IMG/VR virus record: IMGVR_UViG_3300010885_033901
Location: 1-45,090 of that record
Length of the DNA: 45,090 bases
Strand: one strand, 5' to 3'
Source: a virus
Numbering within the stretch: the first letter of the stretch is position 1; every line of letters starts with the position of its first letter. Under the pieces are notes generated by a model. The model made no database searches. It had not been told where the DNA came from and saw only the letters and a list, made by a program, of their open reading frames with translations. The translations under genes and the position numbers were made by a program. Below are positions 22,509-31,603 of this stretch, piece after piece.

Positions 22509-24500
22509 ATGATATTAAGTGTAGTAGATGCAAAACCGCGTAATGTAGAATCTTCAAAGGTTTCAGGATTATATCCTAATGCCCTTCAAGATACATCTCC
22601 TATATCATTAATATCATTTATTGAACGATACTATGAGCATATTAATAGTATTGGATTACCGTCATATGAAATTTCAAATATAACATCCGATAAGGATATT
22701 GATATTGCTTCTGATAAGTACCTCACAAGTATTCAAAGTCTTATTGCAAAGACTATACCAAAAACATCTGTATTAGATAAAGTAACTCTCTATAAGATTG
22801 TTATACAGTATTATAATACTAGAGGATCTGAAGATAGTATTTATGCCTTCTTTAAGATATTCTATGATGAAATAGTAAGTATATTTTATCCTAAAGATTA
22901 TCTATTTGACTTATCATCTGGTTCTGGAAGTTGGGGAGAAATAGATTTTGCCAATATTGCCACATGTAATACTAATCCAAATAAAGAGTATCTTATAATT
23001 ACTTCCAATACAGTAATTGACCCAGGTGGTGAATATATAGTGACATTGCAAAATATTGGAAATAATATATGGTCATATAATGGATTAGATCCTACACAAA
23101 CATTAATTCCATATGTTGAACCATATAATAATATATATGGAGGATCCTATAATGAAACTCAAAGTGTACAGTGGATTTTTACATATGGTAATTTACAGAA
23201 TATAAGCATAAATACATCAATATATCCAGATGAAGCTATTTGGGGCCCAATGGTGGATGCTATTAATTATGATTCAAGTATCGTTATTTATGATAATGAC
23301 GATAATATCGATAATGTCATTTACAAATACCAATTTTCTATACAAGCACAATCAATAGATGCATTATATCACGGAAATACTATATATGATACATCAACAG
23401 TAAAAACTATTTATTCTGCAATAGAATTAAATCCTACTATATGGACTATTTTATTGGATACCAATATGTGGTCATATACAAATCATAAATCATTTGCATC
23501 TGACCAATATAAGTTGCATGATGGATATTATTGGCAGAAGTATTCATATGAAATTAAGTCAGGACAAAGTTCTAATGTATGGATGGATGATTATATAAAG
23601 TTTGTTCACCCAGCCGGATTACAATTATTTTCTGCACTATTACTTCAACTCGTGGCAAAAAGTGAATGGTATGCTAAGATTGCGTATGAACTCTCTAATT
23701 TTGAACTTGGTGTAAATAAATATCAGCCTCCAATATTAGGATATCATACACCTACATATCAACCAGGTTGGCTTAATAATAGGTCTAGAACCTATAATAT
23801 TATTGCAATGGCTCTTCGTAATGCTAATGTAGATGCATCTCTTATTCAGATGATATTAACAGATCTGAAGATAATTAAAGAGTCATCTAATAGTAGGAAT
23901 TCATTAATTAGATCTGATTATCAAACATGGTCTAAAAATATTGATAGTACCCAATTATGTGCTGCTTATTTTAATAAAACAATTGAGCAGGCCGAAGAAG
24001 AATATTCTAATATCAATATTTGTAATTTTAGTAATATTTCTGCATATATTACCGTAACTATACGCGAAAGAGATTACTTTTTATCTAAGACTATTCCATT
24101 AAATGTTAATGAAAATATATTTGATCCAAATTATTCAAGTGCTATTTTAGGAGATCTTGGTATTACTCCGCCAGGCTCTCTTTGGTTTAACTCTGCTGTA
24201 AATGCATGTTCTATATTATCGAATTTAAAAGTTAATATTGGAACAACTGGTGTTTCCTTAATACCTATATTTTCACCAGGAAACGATATTTATACAGCAA
24301 CTGTTGAAACATCTGATATAATTATTACTCCATATACAGATGATATAGCTGCTACTATTACTATTAATTCTTCTCCTCCAATTGCATCAGGAGCACCATT
24401 TACAATAACTTTGGCATCTGGTATTAACCATATTACAATAGCTACACAATCTCAAGACCTAGTTACATTAGAATATAAAATAACGATTACCGCACCATAA
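22509..24500 (+). CDS. Baseplate wedge protein in gp7 position (tail protein I-like N-terminus)
   Basis: A 663-residue protein between gp6 and gp8, the place of gp7 in T4 (1032 residues). The N-terminal 150 residues, LQDTSPISLISFIERYYEHI followed by VTLYKIVIQYYNTRGSEDSI and a YAFFKIFYDE helix, look like the short-helix bundle of P2-type tail protein I. The middle is rich in Tyr/Asn/Trp loops. Residues about 573-663 resemble a cadherin-like beta-sandwich (ends ATQSQDLVTLEYKITITAP), a domain also seen at the C-terminus of the 213-residue protein at 40.4 kb. Identity as gp7 rests mostly on position. Confidence 0.65.
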   Translation: MILSVVDAKPRNVESSKVSGLYPNALQDTSPISLISFIERYYEHINSIGLPSYEISNITSDKDIDIASDKYLTSIQSLIAKTIPKTSVLDKVTLYKIVIQYYNTRGSEDSIYAFFKIFYDEIVSIFYPKDYLFDLSSGSGSWGEIDFANIATCNTNPNKEYLIITSNTVIDPGGEYIVTLQNIGNNIWSYNGLDPTQTLIPYVEPYNNIYGGSYNETQSVQWIFTYGNLQNISINTSIYPDEAIWGPMVDAINYDSSIVIYDNDDNIDNVIYKYQFSIQAQSIDALYHGNTIYDTSTVKTIYSAIELNPTIWTILLDTNMWSYTNHKSFASDQYKLHDGYYWQKYSYEIKSGQSSNVWMDDYIKFVHPAGLQLFSALLLQLVAKSEWYAKIAYELSNFELGVNKYQPPILGYHTPTYQPGWLNNRSRTYNIIAMALRNANVDASLIQMILTDLKIIKESSNSRNSLIRSDYQTWSKNIDSTQLCAAYFNKTIEQAEEEYSNINICNFSNISAYITVTIRERDYFLSKTIPLNVNENIFDPNYSSAILGDLGITPPGSLWFNSAVNACSILSNLKVNIGTTGVSLIPIFSPGNDIYTATVETSDIIITPYTDDIAATITINSSPPIASGAPFTITLASGINHITIATQSQDLVTLEYKITITAP

Positions 24501-24506
24501 AACCCG

Positions 24507-24514
24507 TATAAATA
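24507..24514 (+). promoter_or_regulatory. Late promoter (TATAAATA) of gp8
   Basis: A perfect TATAAATA in the 25-nt gap after the gp7-position gene; predicted start near 24520, 6 nt before the ATG. Confidence 0.7.
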
Positions 24515-24525
24515 TAATTAATATC

Positions 24526-25923
24526 ATGTCAGCAATCATAACTGAAAACTTTCGTAGAAATAATACTACTTCATTTATAGCAGATACTGCTAGTAATTAT
24601 TATGTAGGTCTTGGAAAATCTGATAAATGGACATCTGATGAAGAAGCAGATCCAACTGTACCTGATCCGTATGGAACATATGCAGATGAATATGAGATTA
24701 AGAATAATTTAATTACTTTAATTGGTGTTAATAGTACTTCAATGGGTAAGGTAATTCCAAATATTAAATTTACATCCAATTCAAGATATAAAGAGTATCA
24801 ACCACTATCAGATAGTTGTTTTTATGCAACAACTGTAGGATCTGTAATATATTCTCCATGTTATGCAACTGTAGGCGGTTATATTTATTTATGTTTACGT
24901 TCAGGTACATCATATGCATCAATTGTACCTCAATATAACTCCTCTAATGTATATGCACCATTTACTAATAATGATGGTTATACATGGGTTTTAATTGATA
25001 TAATTGATACAAACTTAACTACTAATACTGTAACCGATCAATTCATTAGTATTACTCCAAATATATGTGCAGCAGGGCTTATTAATGCAATTGGTATTGG
25101 CTCTGGAGGTTTATTATATGGATTTGATATTATTTCTGGAGGATTAGGATATACTGCTAATCCAACACAGGCTGCTACATTTGTATATACTAATACAAAT
25201 GTAAGTCCTGTTTCGTATACAGTATCATTATCAGTTAATGTTAAAACAAATGTAAATACAGGTGCTATAACATCAATTACATTAAATAGTTCACCAATTG
25301 CGCCTTCACTTGTATTAACTGGATCATTAATATTAACTTCAATTACAGGGATAGGCCTTATATGTGCTCCAAGAATAGCGCCTGCAAAGGGTTTTGCATA
25401 TGCTCCGTATAAAGTATTACCCGCATGGTATGCAGCTGTCACTGTTAAAGCAGAATCATCAATTACTGGAGATGGATTTTATATTCCATATCGTCAGATT
25501 TCAATTCTAAAAGGTTTATCATATAAATTAGGTACAGTCAACCCAGTTACATCATTGGGTGCTTTACCGTATTTAGCTTTAGCCAATGCTCCTACTATAA
25601 CTCCAACAGTAGGCGATTTATTAACTGTAGTAGGATCTGACAGTTATATTTCTACAATATTTTATGATATATATGTAGAGTCTGCAACAGAACCTCTACA
25701 TCGTTTGTATTATCATCAAAATAATGTATCAGGTTATGCACCTATTAGTTCATCATCATCTGCAATTAACAAGGATGGTACTTCAATAGGTACTACACAC
25801 TCTGCTAAAGTAACAGCTGAATATATCGCTAATACAGGTGATGTTGTTTTTATTGAAAATCGTAAGGCAATTACAAGAGCAGAATCTCAAACTGAAGAAA
25901 TCAAAATCATAATTCAATTCTAA
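24526..25923 (+). CDS. 8: Baseplate wedge protein gp8
   Basis: A 465-residue protein (T4 gp8 has 334). N-terminal matches are FIADTASNYYVGLGKSDKWT and the YTWVLIDII strand. The C-terminus VVFIENRKAITRAESQTEEI, with KIIIQF after it, is the standard ending of gp8, mirroring T4's 'MENRPPI...DQTEEINILF'. The extra length is explained by an insertion at about residues 188-278 with a GGLGYTANP repeat of the GGxGY type. gp8 links the wedge to the periphery of the baseplate. The stop overlaps the next start (TAATG). Confidence 0.88.
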   Translation: MSAIITENFRRNNTTSFIADTASNYYVGLGKSDKWTSDEEADPTVPDPYGTYADEYEIKNNLITLIGVNSTSMGKVIPNIKFTSNSRYKEYQPLSDSCFYATTVGSVIYSPCYATVGGYIYLCLRSGTSYASIVPQYNSSNVYAPFTNNDGYTWVLIDIIDTNLTTNTVTDQFISITPNICAAGLINAIGIGSGGLLYGFDIISGGLGYTANPTQAATFVYTNTNVSPVSYTVSLSVNVKTNVNTGAITSITLNSSPIAPSLVLTGSLILTSITGIGLICAPRIAPAKGFAYAPYKVLPAWYAAVTVKAESSITGDGFYIPYRQISILKGLSYKLGTVNPVTSLGALPYLALANAPTITPTVGDLLTVVGSDSYISTIFYDIYVESATEPLHRLYYHQNNVSGYAPISSSSSAINKDGTSIGTTHSAKVTAEYIANTGDVVFIENRKAITRAESQTEEIKIIIQF

Positions 25924-28900
25924 TGTCAATTACTGCATACAGCAACACTTATTACGATGACTTTAATGTCAAGGATGCAAATGGAGAAACTGCTTCTACT
26001 AAGAACTTCCTTAGAATTTTATTTAAGCCTGGGTATTCTGTACAAGTTCGGGAATTAAATCAACTTCAAAGTATTCTGCAATCACAGATTAATCGTCTTG
26101 GATCATCTATATATAAGGACGGATCTGCTGTTCTTAAAGGAAATTGTACATTTGATAATAATATATCATCAATTGACATATCTACAAGTTTATCATTAGA
26201 TCTTAGTAACACAAAAATTATAAGTAATGATGTAAATGGAACACTCCTTACAGCAACATTACTTGGGCATATTACTATTACTGGAGGATATAGATTGTAT
26301 ATTCGATATAATAAGTCTTTACAAGATGTCAATAATTTAAATATTAGAACATTTGGTTCGGGTAATGCAATATATTCAGACGATATTGCCACATTTAATC
26401 AATCCCCAATCGGAACTTGGACTAAAAATGGATATGCTTGTGCGGCATTCCTAGATGATGGAATATTTTATACAAAGGGTTCATTTGTATGGACTCCGCA
26501 ACAATCTGTATTTCTTGATAAGGTTGCACGTGATACCCTTATTAATAAATTAATGATTCTGGGTGTTACTGAAGCAGTTGTAAATTATTCAACTGATGAA
26601 ACACTAAAGGATAATGCAACTGGAATGCCCAACTATTCTGCCCCAGGAGCAGATCGGTATACTATTGACCTATCATTGGCATTTATTGATGTTCCTAGCG
26701 AGGCTTCACCTCCATCTACGAATTATATTAGATTAATGACAATCAAAGATTCACAATCTCTTGATACTATTAAGAAAATTTATACATCACTTGATGATGT
26801 ATTGGCAAAACGAACATATGAAGAGTCAGGTGATTATACTTTAAGCCCATTTAAGATTACTTTACGAGAATTTTATAATGATGGTACTAATGGTGGACGA
26901 TATACTGTAGGCGAAATGCCAGTAGGATCCTATGCAGTTACCGATAATACCAATAATAAAAAAATAGCTGCTGGTGAAAAACTATATTCTGCTGCTCTAG
27001 ATCCAGCAGTTGCTTATATTAAAGGATATAGAGTTGAACTTACTAAAGTACGTGATTTATATGGTGAAAAGGCACGAACTCCTATTACAGGGATTCCTAC
27101 ATATTCTTCTGCCCGAGTTGGTGATTATGTTCTTGGCACATTTGCAGCTGGTTCACACCTACCTAATATAACAAATTTAAGAACTGAATATAATATCTAT
27201 GCTGCTTCTAATCATTATCATGGGTCTGATACATTAATTGGAACATGCAAAATTAGAGCAGTTGATGGTTATATTGGTTCATTTGATTCTGTTAGATTAC
27301 ATATAACAGAAGTTGTAGTTAATTCTGGGCGGTATCTATCAGATGCAGTAAGAATATATTCGTCTACTGCTCTAGTAGATTTTACTATTGCAACCCCAAT
27401 CAATATAATTGATTCTGCATATTCTACTAATTTATTCCCTATTCCCTATGGAACTACAAAAGTAGTAAAGGAGATGTCTTATACTTGTAATGAACTATTG
27501 GTAGGTTCTGGTACAGGCCCTACAACATTTAATATATCATCATCTTCCCATACATCAGGCGCTGTTTTTGGTGATATATCTAATATAATTTGTAGAACTT
27601 CCGCAGGTGTTATTCCTACTCCAGCGGGAATTATTTACACACCAACACAAATTACTATTCCTGGAGTTATTACGCATGCATTACTTCCAATTATTGTTAC
27701 TGAGCCAGAAGCAAATCCGCGATATCAAAAGACAAAAACTAATACATCATTAACTTCTGGTACACAAGAAACATTATTACCTACAGCTGTAGGTGTATAT
27801 ACTCGCATGTTAGCCAAAGGGGATGTTAAAAGTATAATATCTGTTTATACCGAAGCATATAGTGGCGGTTACCAGGGTAAGAATGTTACATCATTATGTA
27901 CTATAACAGATGATGGACAACGTGACACTTATTATACTAATTCTTCTATTACATATGCTGGCCCTGTTACTGATACATTGTATATTATGTATACCTACTT
28001 TGCACATTCAAGCGGGGATTATTTTACAGTAAATTCATATGGTATAGATTTTGATTATGGTACTCATGAAGGCGGTAATCTTTATGATGATATTCCTTCC
28101 TATAAAGGAGTTCGTCTATCTGATGTATATGATTTTAGAAGAATGAGATTACAAGTAGGGTCTGGCGAAGTTACTACTGCCCTTGATCCAGATTCAATTA
28201 TAACATCAACTGTTGACTATTTTATGCCAAGAATTGATACGGTTATAGTTGATTCCAATGGCATATTTGGTATTGTCAAAGGTGATTCTGCATTAGAACC
28301 AAAAATTCCGATTACCCCCAATAATGCAATTTCATTATATACACTAAATATTCCTGCTTATACATTTTCTCCAAAAGATATTACTGTAAACTATATTGAT
28401 AATCGCAGATATACAATGAGAGATATTGGCGGTATTGAAAAACGTATTTCAAATATTGAATATTATACATCTCTATCACTTCTAGAAACTTCAGCACAAA
28501 ATGCATCTATTATTGATGCTGGAGGCGACAGATATAAGAATGGCTATATTGTTGATGCATTTACAGGAAATTCTATAGGAGATCCAACTAATGTAGGATA
28601 TGCATGTTCAATGGATATGACCGTTGGACTTTGCCGTCCAAAATTTGATATGCGAAATTTGAGACTAGTTAAATCAGATACATCTAATGTAGCTGTTCAT
28701 GATCATATTATTACCTTAAAATATGATGAAAAGAATTTAATTGATCAATCTGTTGCATCTGATACTCTATCTGTAAATCCGTATGATATTGCTGTATTTG
28801 CCGGAAATATAAGTTTGGTTCCATCTACAGATAACTGGAAAGATACAACAACTTCACCAGATCTTATAGTAGATGATACTGGAGCATATGATGCTGTTGC

Positions 28901-31331
28901 ATTAACAGAAGCTTCCAATCCTGCATTTGGATACCATTGGAATGAATGGGCCACTAATTGGCAAGGTATAACTACAGAATCTACTTGGGTTGATCAAAAG
29001 AAAACAAATTGGTGGGGACATGTAACAAGTAGGGGCTTTTGGAATACTGTAACAACAAATCATCAATCGCGGACAGGGACTCTTACAACCCTAGGGTATA
29101 CCGATCAAACACAATCACTTGGAACACGAGTTGTTGATATTAGTTATATTCCGTATATCCGTTCTCGTAAGATCTATTTTAAAGCAGATAAACTTAAACC
29201 AAATACAAGACTTTATGCATTCTTTGATGGTATTAATGTAACTGCTTATTGTAATCAACTTACAAATACTCCTGCATCTATTGATAATGATAATAATACA
29301 GCAGTATATAAAAATCTACTTCCAGGAGAATCACCTTTAAGTATAACATTACCGATTATTACTACAGACCAATTTGGTAATGTTGAAGGAGAATTCTATA
29401 TTCCCAATACTGTTGCAACTAAATTTAAATGCGGTCAACGTATATTTAAATTAACAGATTCTCCAATTAATCTTGCAACTGATACAACAACAGTTGCTGA
29501 TACACAATATATTGCATCAGGAATAATAGAAACTTCACAAACAACACAATTATCAATTCGCAGCCCTGAGTTAGTTGTTACTGATCAAACTCAAGATCGA
29601 GGAATTGTAGTTCCTCCAGTTCAATATAGTGATCCCCTAGCTCAAACATTCCTAATTCCTAATGTTGAAGAAGGATTATTTGCCACAAGTATTGATTTAT
29701 ACTTTTCTGCAAAATCAAGTACATTACCGGTTACTGCATATATTGTTCTAGTTTCAAATGGTATTCCTACTCAGCAGATTATGCCATTCTCAACAGTAAC
29801 TATTGCTGCTGCTAATATAACTGTTGATCCTGATAACGGTGCTATTGCAACTAATTTCAAATTCTCAGATCCCGTTTATCTTCTAAATGGAACTGAATAT
29901 GCAATTGTGGTAACATCAAATTCCGCTGATTATAAAATTTGGGTTGCCACTGTTGGTAGTTTTGATGTTAAGACTAAAACTGCAATTACAAAGAATGTAT
30001 ATAATGGCGTTCTTCTTATGAGTCAAAATGCTTCAACATGGACTCCTGAGCAAACTAAGGATATGAAGTTCAGACTAAATTATGCTTCATTTAATACACA
30101 ATCAGCAGATGTTACATTTGATAAACATATAGATGGCGGTATTATTGGATTCAGTAACTTACCTACTGTAGGTGCAGCTGGTAATAGCTATATATCTGCT
30201 ACTGCTCCTGTGGTAACAATTTCACCACCAGGAACACCCGCTGTAGCAGGAACAATAACACTAGACGGTACATCTATATCTAAAACAGTATCAATACCGT
30301 TAACTGCGACAGGATCAAATTATACATTACCACCCCTTGTAACAATTTCAGCTCCTAATGCATCGGGTGGTGGCACACAGGCCAAGGCCCATGCAACAAT
30401 TGCTGCTGGAGCCATTACTGCAATCATTGTTACAGATGGAGGCTCTGGATATAATTCTGCAACCATTAATATAGCTCCTCCAGGAGTTACTGCATCAGCA
30501 ACAGTAAATATTAATCCTGCAACAAATGCTATTTCATCACTAACTATAACAAATCCAGGTTCAGGATATAATACCTTACCTACAGTTTCAATTCCAAAAT
30601 CAACAACCGGAGTTTGGTCAATTACTGCAATTTTAGATTCCATTGATATAACAATGTTTAATGTTAGTCAAAATTCTGCCGTAGTTAATAAGACAACACT
30701 TTCAAATTCCTTGGAGCTGGTCGGTGTAATATATCCAATTATTGCCAATGAAAATTATGCAATAACTACTCCTGGAGGATCTATAGTTCGATATGAATCG
30801 GGTACAGCAATATTAACATCAACATTAACATCAACATCGGCGTATCTAAGTCCTGTTATTGATATTGAACGTAATTCAATTGTTTGTATTAATAATATCA
30901 TCGGGCTAGATTATACATTAGCATTAGCGGGTACTCCTACTGTTTATAATCCCCTTGGTGTTTATTCTTCATTACTTGATACTGAATTAACATCAGATAC
31001 TGGTAATACATCAGCACGATATATTACTAGAACAGTTAATCTAAATTCAACATCAGACCGAGTTGATATTTATGTTAATGTAAATCGTCCGACCGCAGGA
31101 TCTAATATTCGGGTTTATGTTAAATATAATGAAGGTTCTACATGGAATCTATATAATCCTGATAAACAAATTGCAGTTTCATCAGATCCAAATTCATTTA
31201 CAGAAATTCATTATACAGACATAAATTCAAATACTCAATTTGTTTCATTTGCAGTAAAGATTGTTATGTTTTCAAATGATAAAACACAAGTTCCATTACT
31301 TAAAGACTTTAGAGCAATTGCAACATTTTAA
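25923..31331 (+). CDS. Giant baseplate/tail structural protein with DUF4815-like N-terminus
   Basis: An 1802-residue protein. The start, ITAYSNTYYDDFNVKDANGE followed by FLRILFKPGYSVQVRELNQL and QSILQSQINRLG, is the signature of large structural proteins that follow gp8 in marine T4-like phages (DUF4815 type). Residues about 1200-1400 hold a beta-jelly-like domain with DPLAQTFLIP. Residues about 1426-1562 hold GGSGYNSATINIAPP and GSGYNTLPTVSIP repeats. It probably replaces gp9/gp10-type fibre-attachment proteins and joins fibres to the baseplate. It has no T4 counterpart of this size. Confidence 0.7.
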   Translation: MSITAYSNTYYDDFNVKDANGETASTKNFLRILFKPGYSVQVRELNQLQSILQSQINRLGSSIYKDGSAVLKGNCTFDNNISSIDISTSLSLDLSNTKIISNDVNGTLLTATLLGHITITGGYRLYIRYNKSLQDVNNLNIRTFGSGNAIYSDDIATFNQSPIGTWTKNGYACAAFLDDGIFYTKGSFVWTPQQSVFLDKVARDTLINKLMILGVTEAVVNYSTDETLKDNATGMPNYSAPGADRYTIDLSLAFIDVPSEASPPSTNYIRLMTIKDSQSLDTIKKIYTSLDDVLAKRTYEESGDYTLSPFKITLREFYNDGTNGGRYTVGEMPVGSYAVTDNTNNKKIAAGEKLYSAALDPAVAYIKGYRVELTKVRDLYGEKARTPITGIPTYSSARVGDYVLGTFAAGSHLPNITNLRTEYNIYAASNHYHGSDTLIGTCKIRAVDGYIGSFDSVRLHITEVVVNSGRYLSDAVRIYSSTALVDFTIATPINIIDSAYSTNLFPIPYGTTKVVKEMSYTCNELLVGSGTGPTTFNISSSSHTSGAVFGDISNIICRTSAGVIPTPAGIIYTPTQITIPGVITHALLPIIVTEPEANPRYQKTKTNTSLTSGTQETLLPTAVGVYTRMLAKGDVKSIISVYTEAYSGGYQGKNVTSLCTITDDGQRDTYYTNSSITYAGPVTDTLYIMYTYFAHSSGDYFTVNSYGIDFDYGTHEGGNLYDDIPSYKGVRLSDVYDFRRMRLQVGSGEVTTALDPDSIITSTVDYFMPRIDTVIVDSNGIFGIVKGDSALEPKIPITPNNAISLYTLNIPAYTFSPKDITVNYIDNRRYTMRDIGGIEKRISNIEYYTSLSLLETSAQNASIIDAGGDRYKNGYIVDAFTGNSIGDPTNVGYACSMDMTVGLCRPKFDMRNLRLVKSDTSNVAVHDHIITLKYDEKNLIDQSVASDTLSVNPYDIAVFAGNISLVPSTDNWKDTTTSPDLIVDDTGAYDAVALTEASNPAFGYHWNEWATNWQGITTESTWVDQKKTNWWGHVTSRGFWNTVTTNHQSRTGTLTTLGYTDQTQSLGTRVVDISYIPYIRSRKIYFKADKLKPNTRLYAFFDGINVTAYCNQLTNTPASIDNDNNTAVYKNLLPGESPLSITLPIITTDQFGNVEGEFYIPNTVATKFKCGQRIFKLTDSPINLATDTTTVADTQYIASGIIETSQTTQLSIRSPELVVTDQTQDRGIVVPPVQYSDPLAQTFLIPNVEEGLFATSIDLYFSAKSSTLPVTAYIVLVSNGIPTQQIMPFSTVTIAAANITVDPDNGAIATNFKFSDPVYLLNGTEYAIVVTSNSADYKIWVATVGSFDVKTKTAITKNVYNGVLLMSQNASTWTPEQTKDMKFRLNYASFNTQSADVTFDKHIDGGIIGFSNLPTVGAAGNSYISATAPVVTISPPGTPAVAGTITLDGTSISKTVSIPLTATGSNYTLPPLVTISAPNASGGGTQAKAHATIAAGAITAIIVTDGGSGYNSATINIAPPGVTASATVNINPATNAISSLTITNPGSGYNTLPTVSIPKSTTGVWSITAILDSIDITMFNVSQNSAVVNKTTLSNSLELVGVIYPIIANENYAITTPGGSIVRYESGTAILTSTLTSTSAYLSPVIDIERNSIVCINNIIGLDYTLALAGTPTVYNPLGVYSSLLDTELTSDTGNTSARYITRTVNLNSTSDRVDIYVNVNRPTAGSNIRVYVKYNEGSTWNLYNPDKQIAVSSDPNSFTEIHYTDINSNTQFVSFAVKIVMFSNDKTQVPLLKDFRAIATF

Positions 31332-31334
31332 TAT

Positions 31335-31598
31335 ATGACTCCTCAACATACTATAAAGGTTGAATCAAATCCTACCCTGGTTAGAGATTCCTATTCGAAG
31401 GCCATTATCAATACAGATGTTTCGGCATATAATATGGTATGTCATCGCCGTAAACAAGTTGCAGATAATAAGGCGACAATTGATGATTTATATGCTAAAA
31501 TTAATGGTCTATATGATATTATAGATATTCTCCTTGATTGGAAAGAATCTGTTATTACTGCAAACCAAGAAAAAGTAAGCAAAATAAAGAATAAATAA
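31335..31598 (+). CDS. Small coiled-coil virion protein
   Basis: An 87-residue protein that begins 3 nt after the giant gene. Residues about 17-35 (RDSYSKAIINTDVSAYNMV) carry a conserved 'K-A-I-I/L-N-T-D' pattern seen in small proteins next to tail-fibre genes of marine T4-like phages. Residues 40-75 form a helix with regular hydrophobic spacing (TIDDLYAKINGLYDIIDILL). It is probably a trimeric coiled-coil connector, but its function has not been established. Confidence 0.6.
   Translation: MTPQHTIKVESNPTLVRDSYSKAIINTDVSAYNMVCHRRKQVADNKATIDDLYAKINGLYDIIDILLDWKESVITANQEKVSKIKNK
31590..31597 (+). promoter_or_regulatory. Late promoter (AATAAATA) overlapping the end of the coiled-coil gene
   Basis: AATAAATA overlaps the last codons and stop of the upstream gene. 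Predicted start is within one base of the fibre ATG at 31604. Confidence 0.45.
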
Positions 31599-31603
31599 GA
31601 CTA

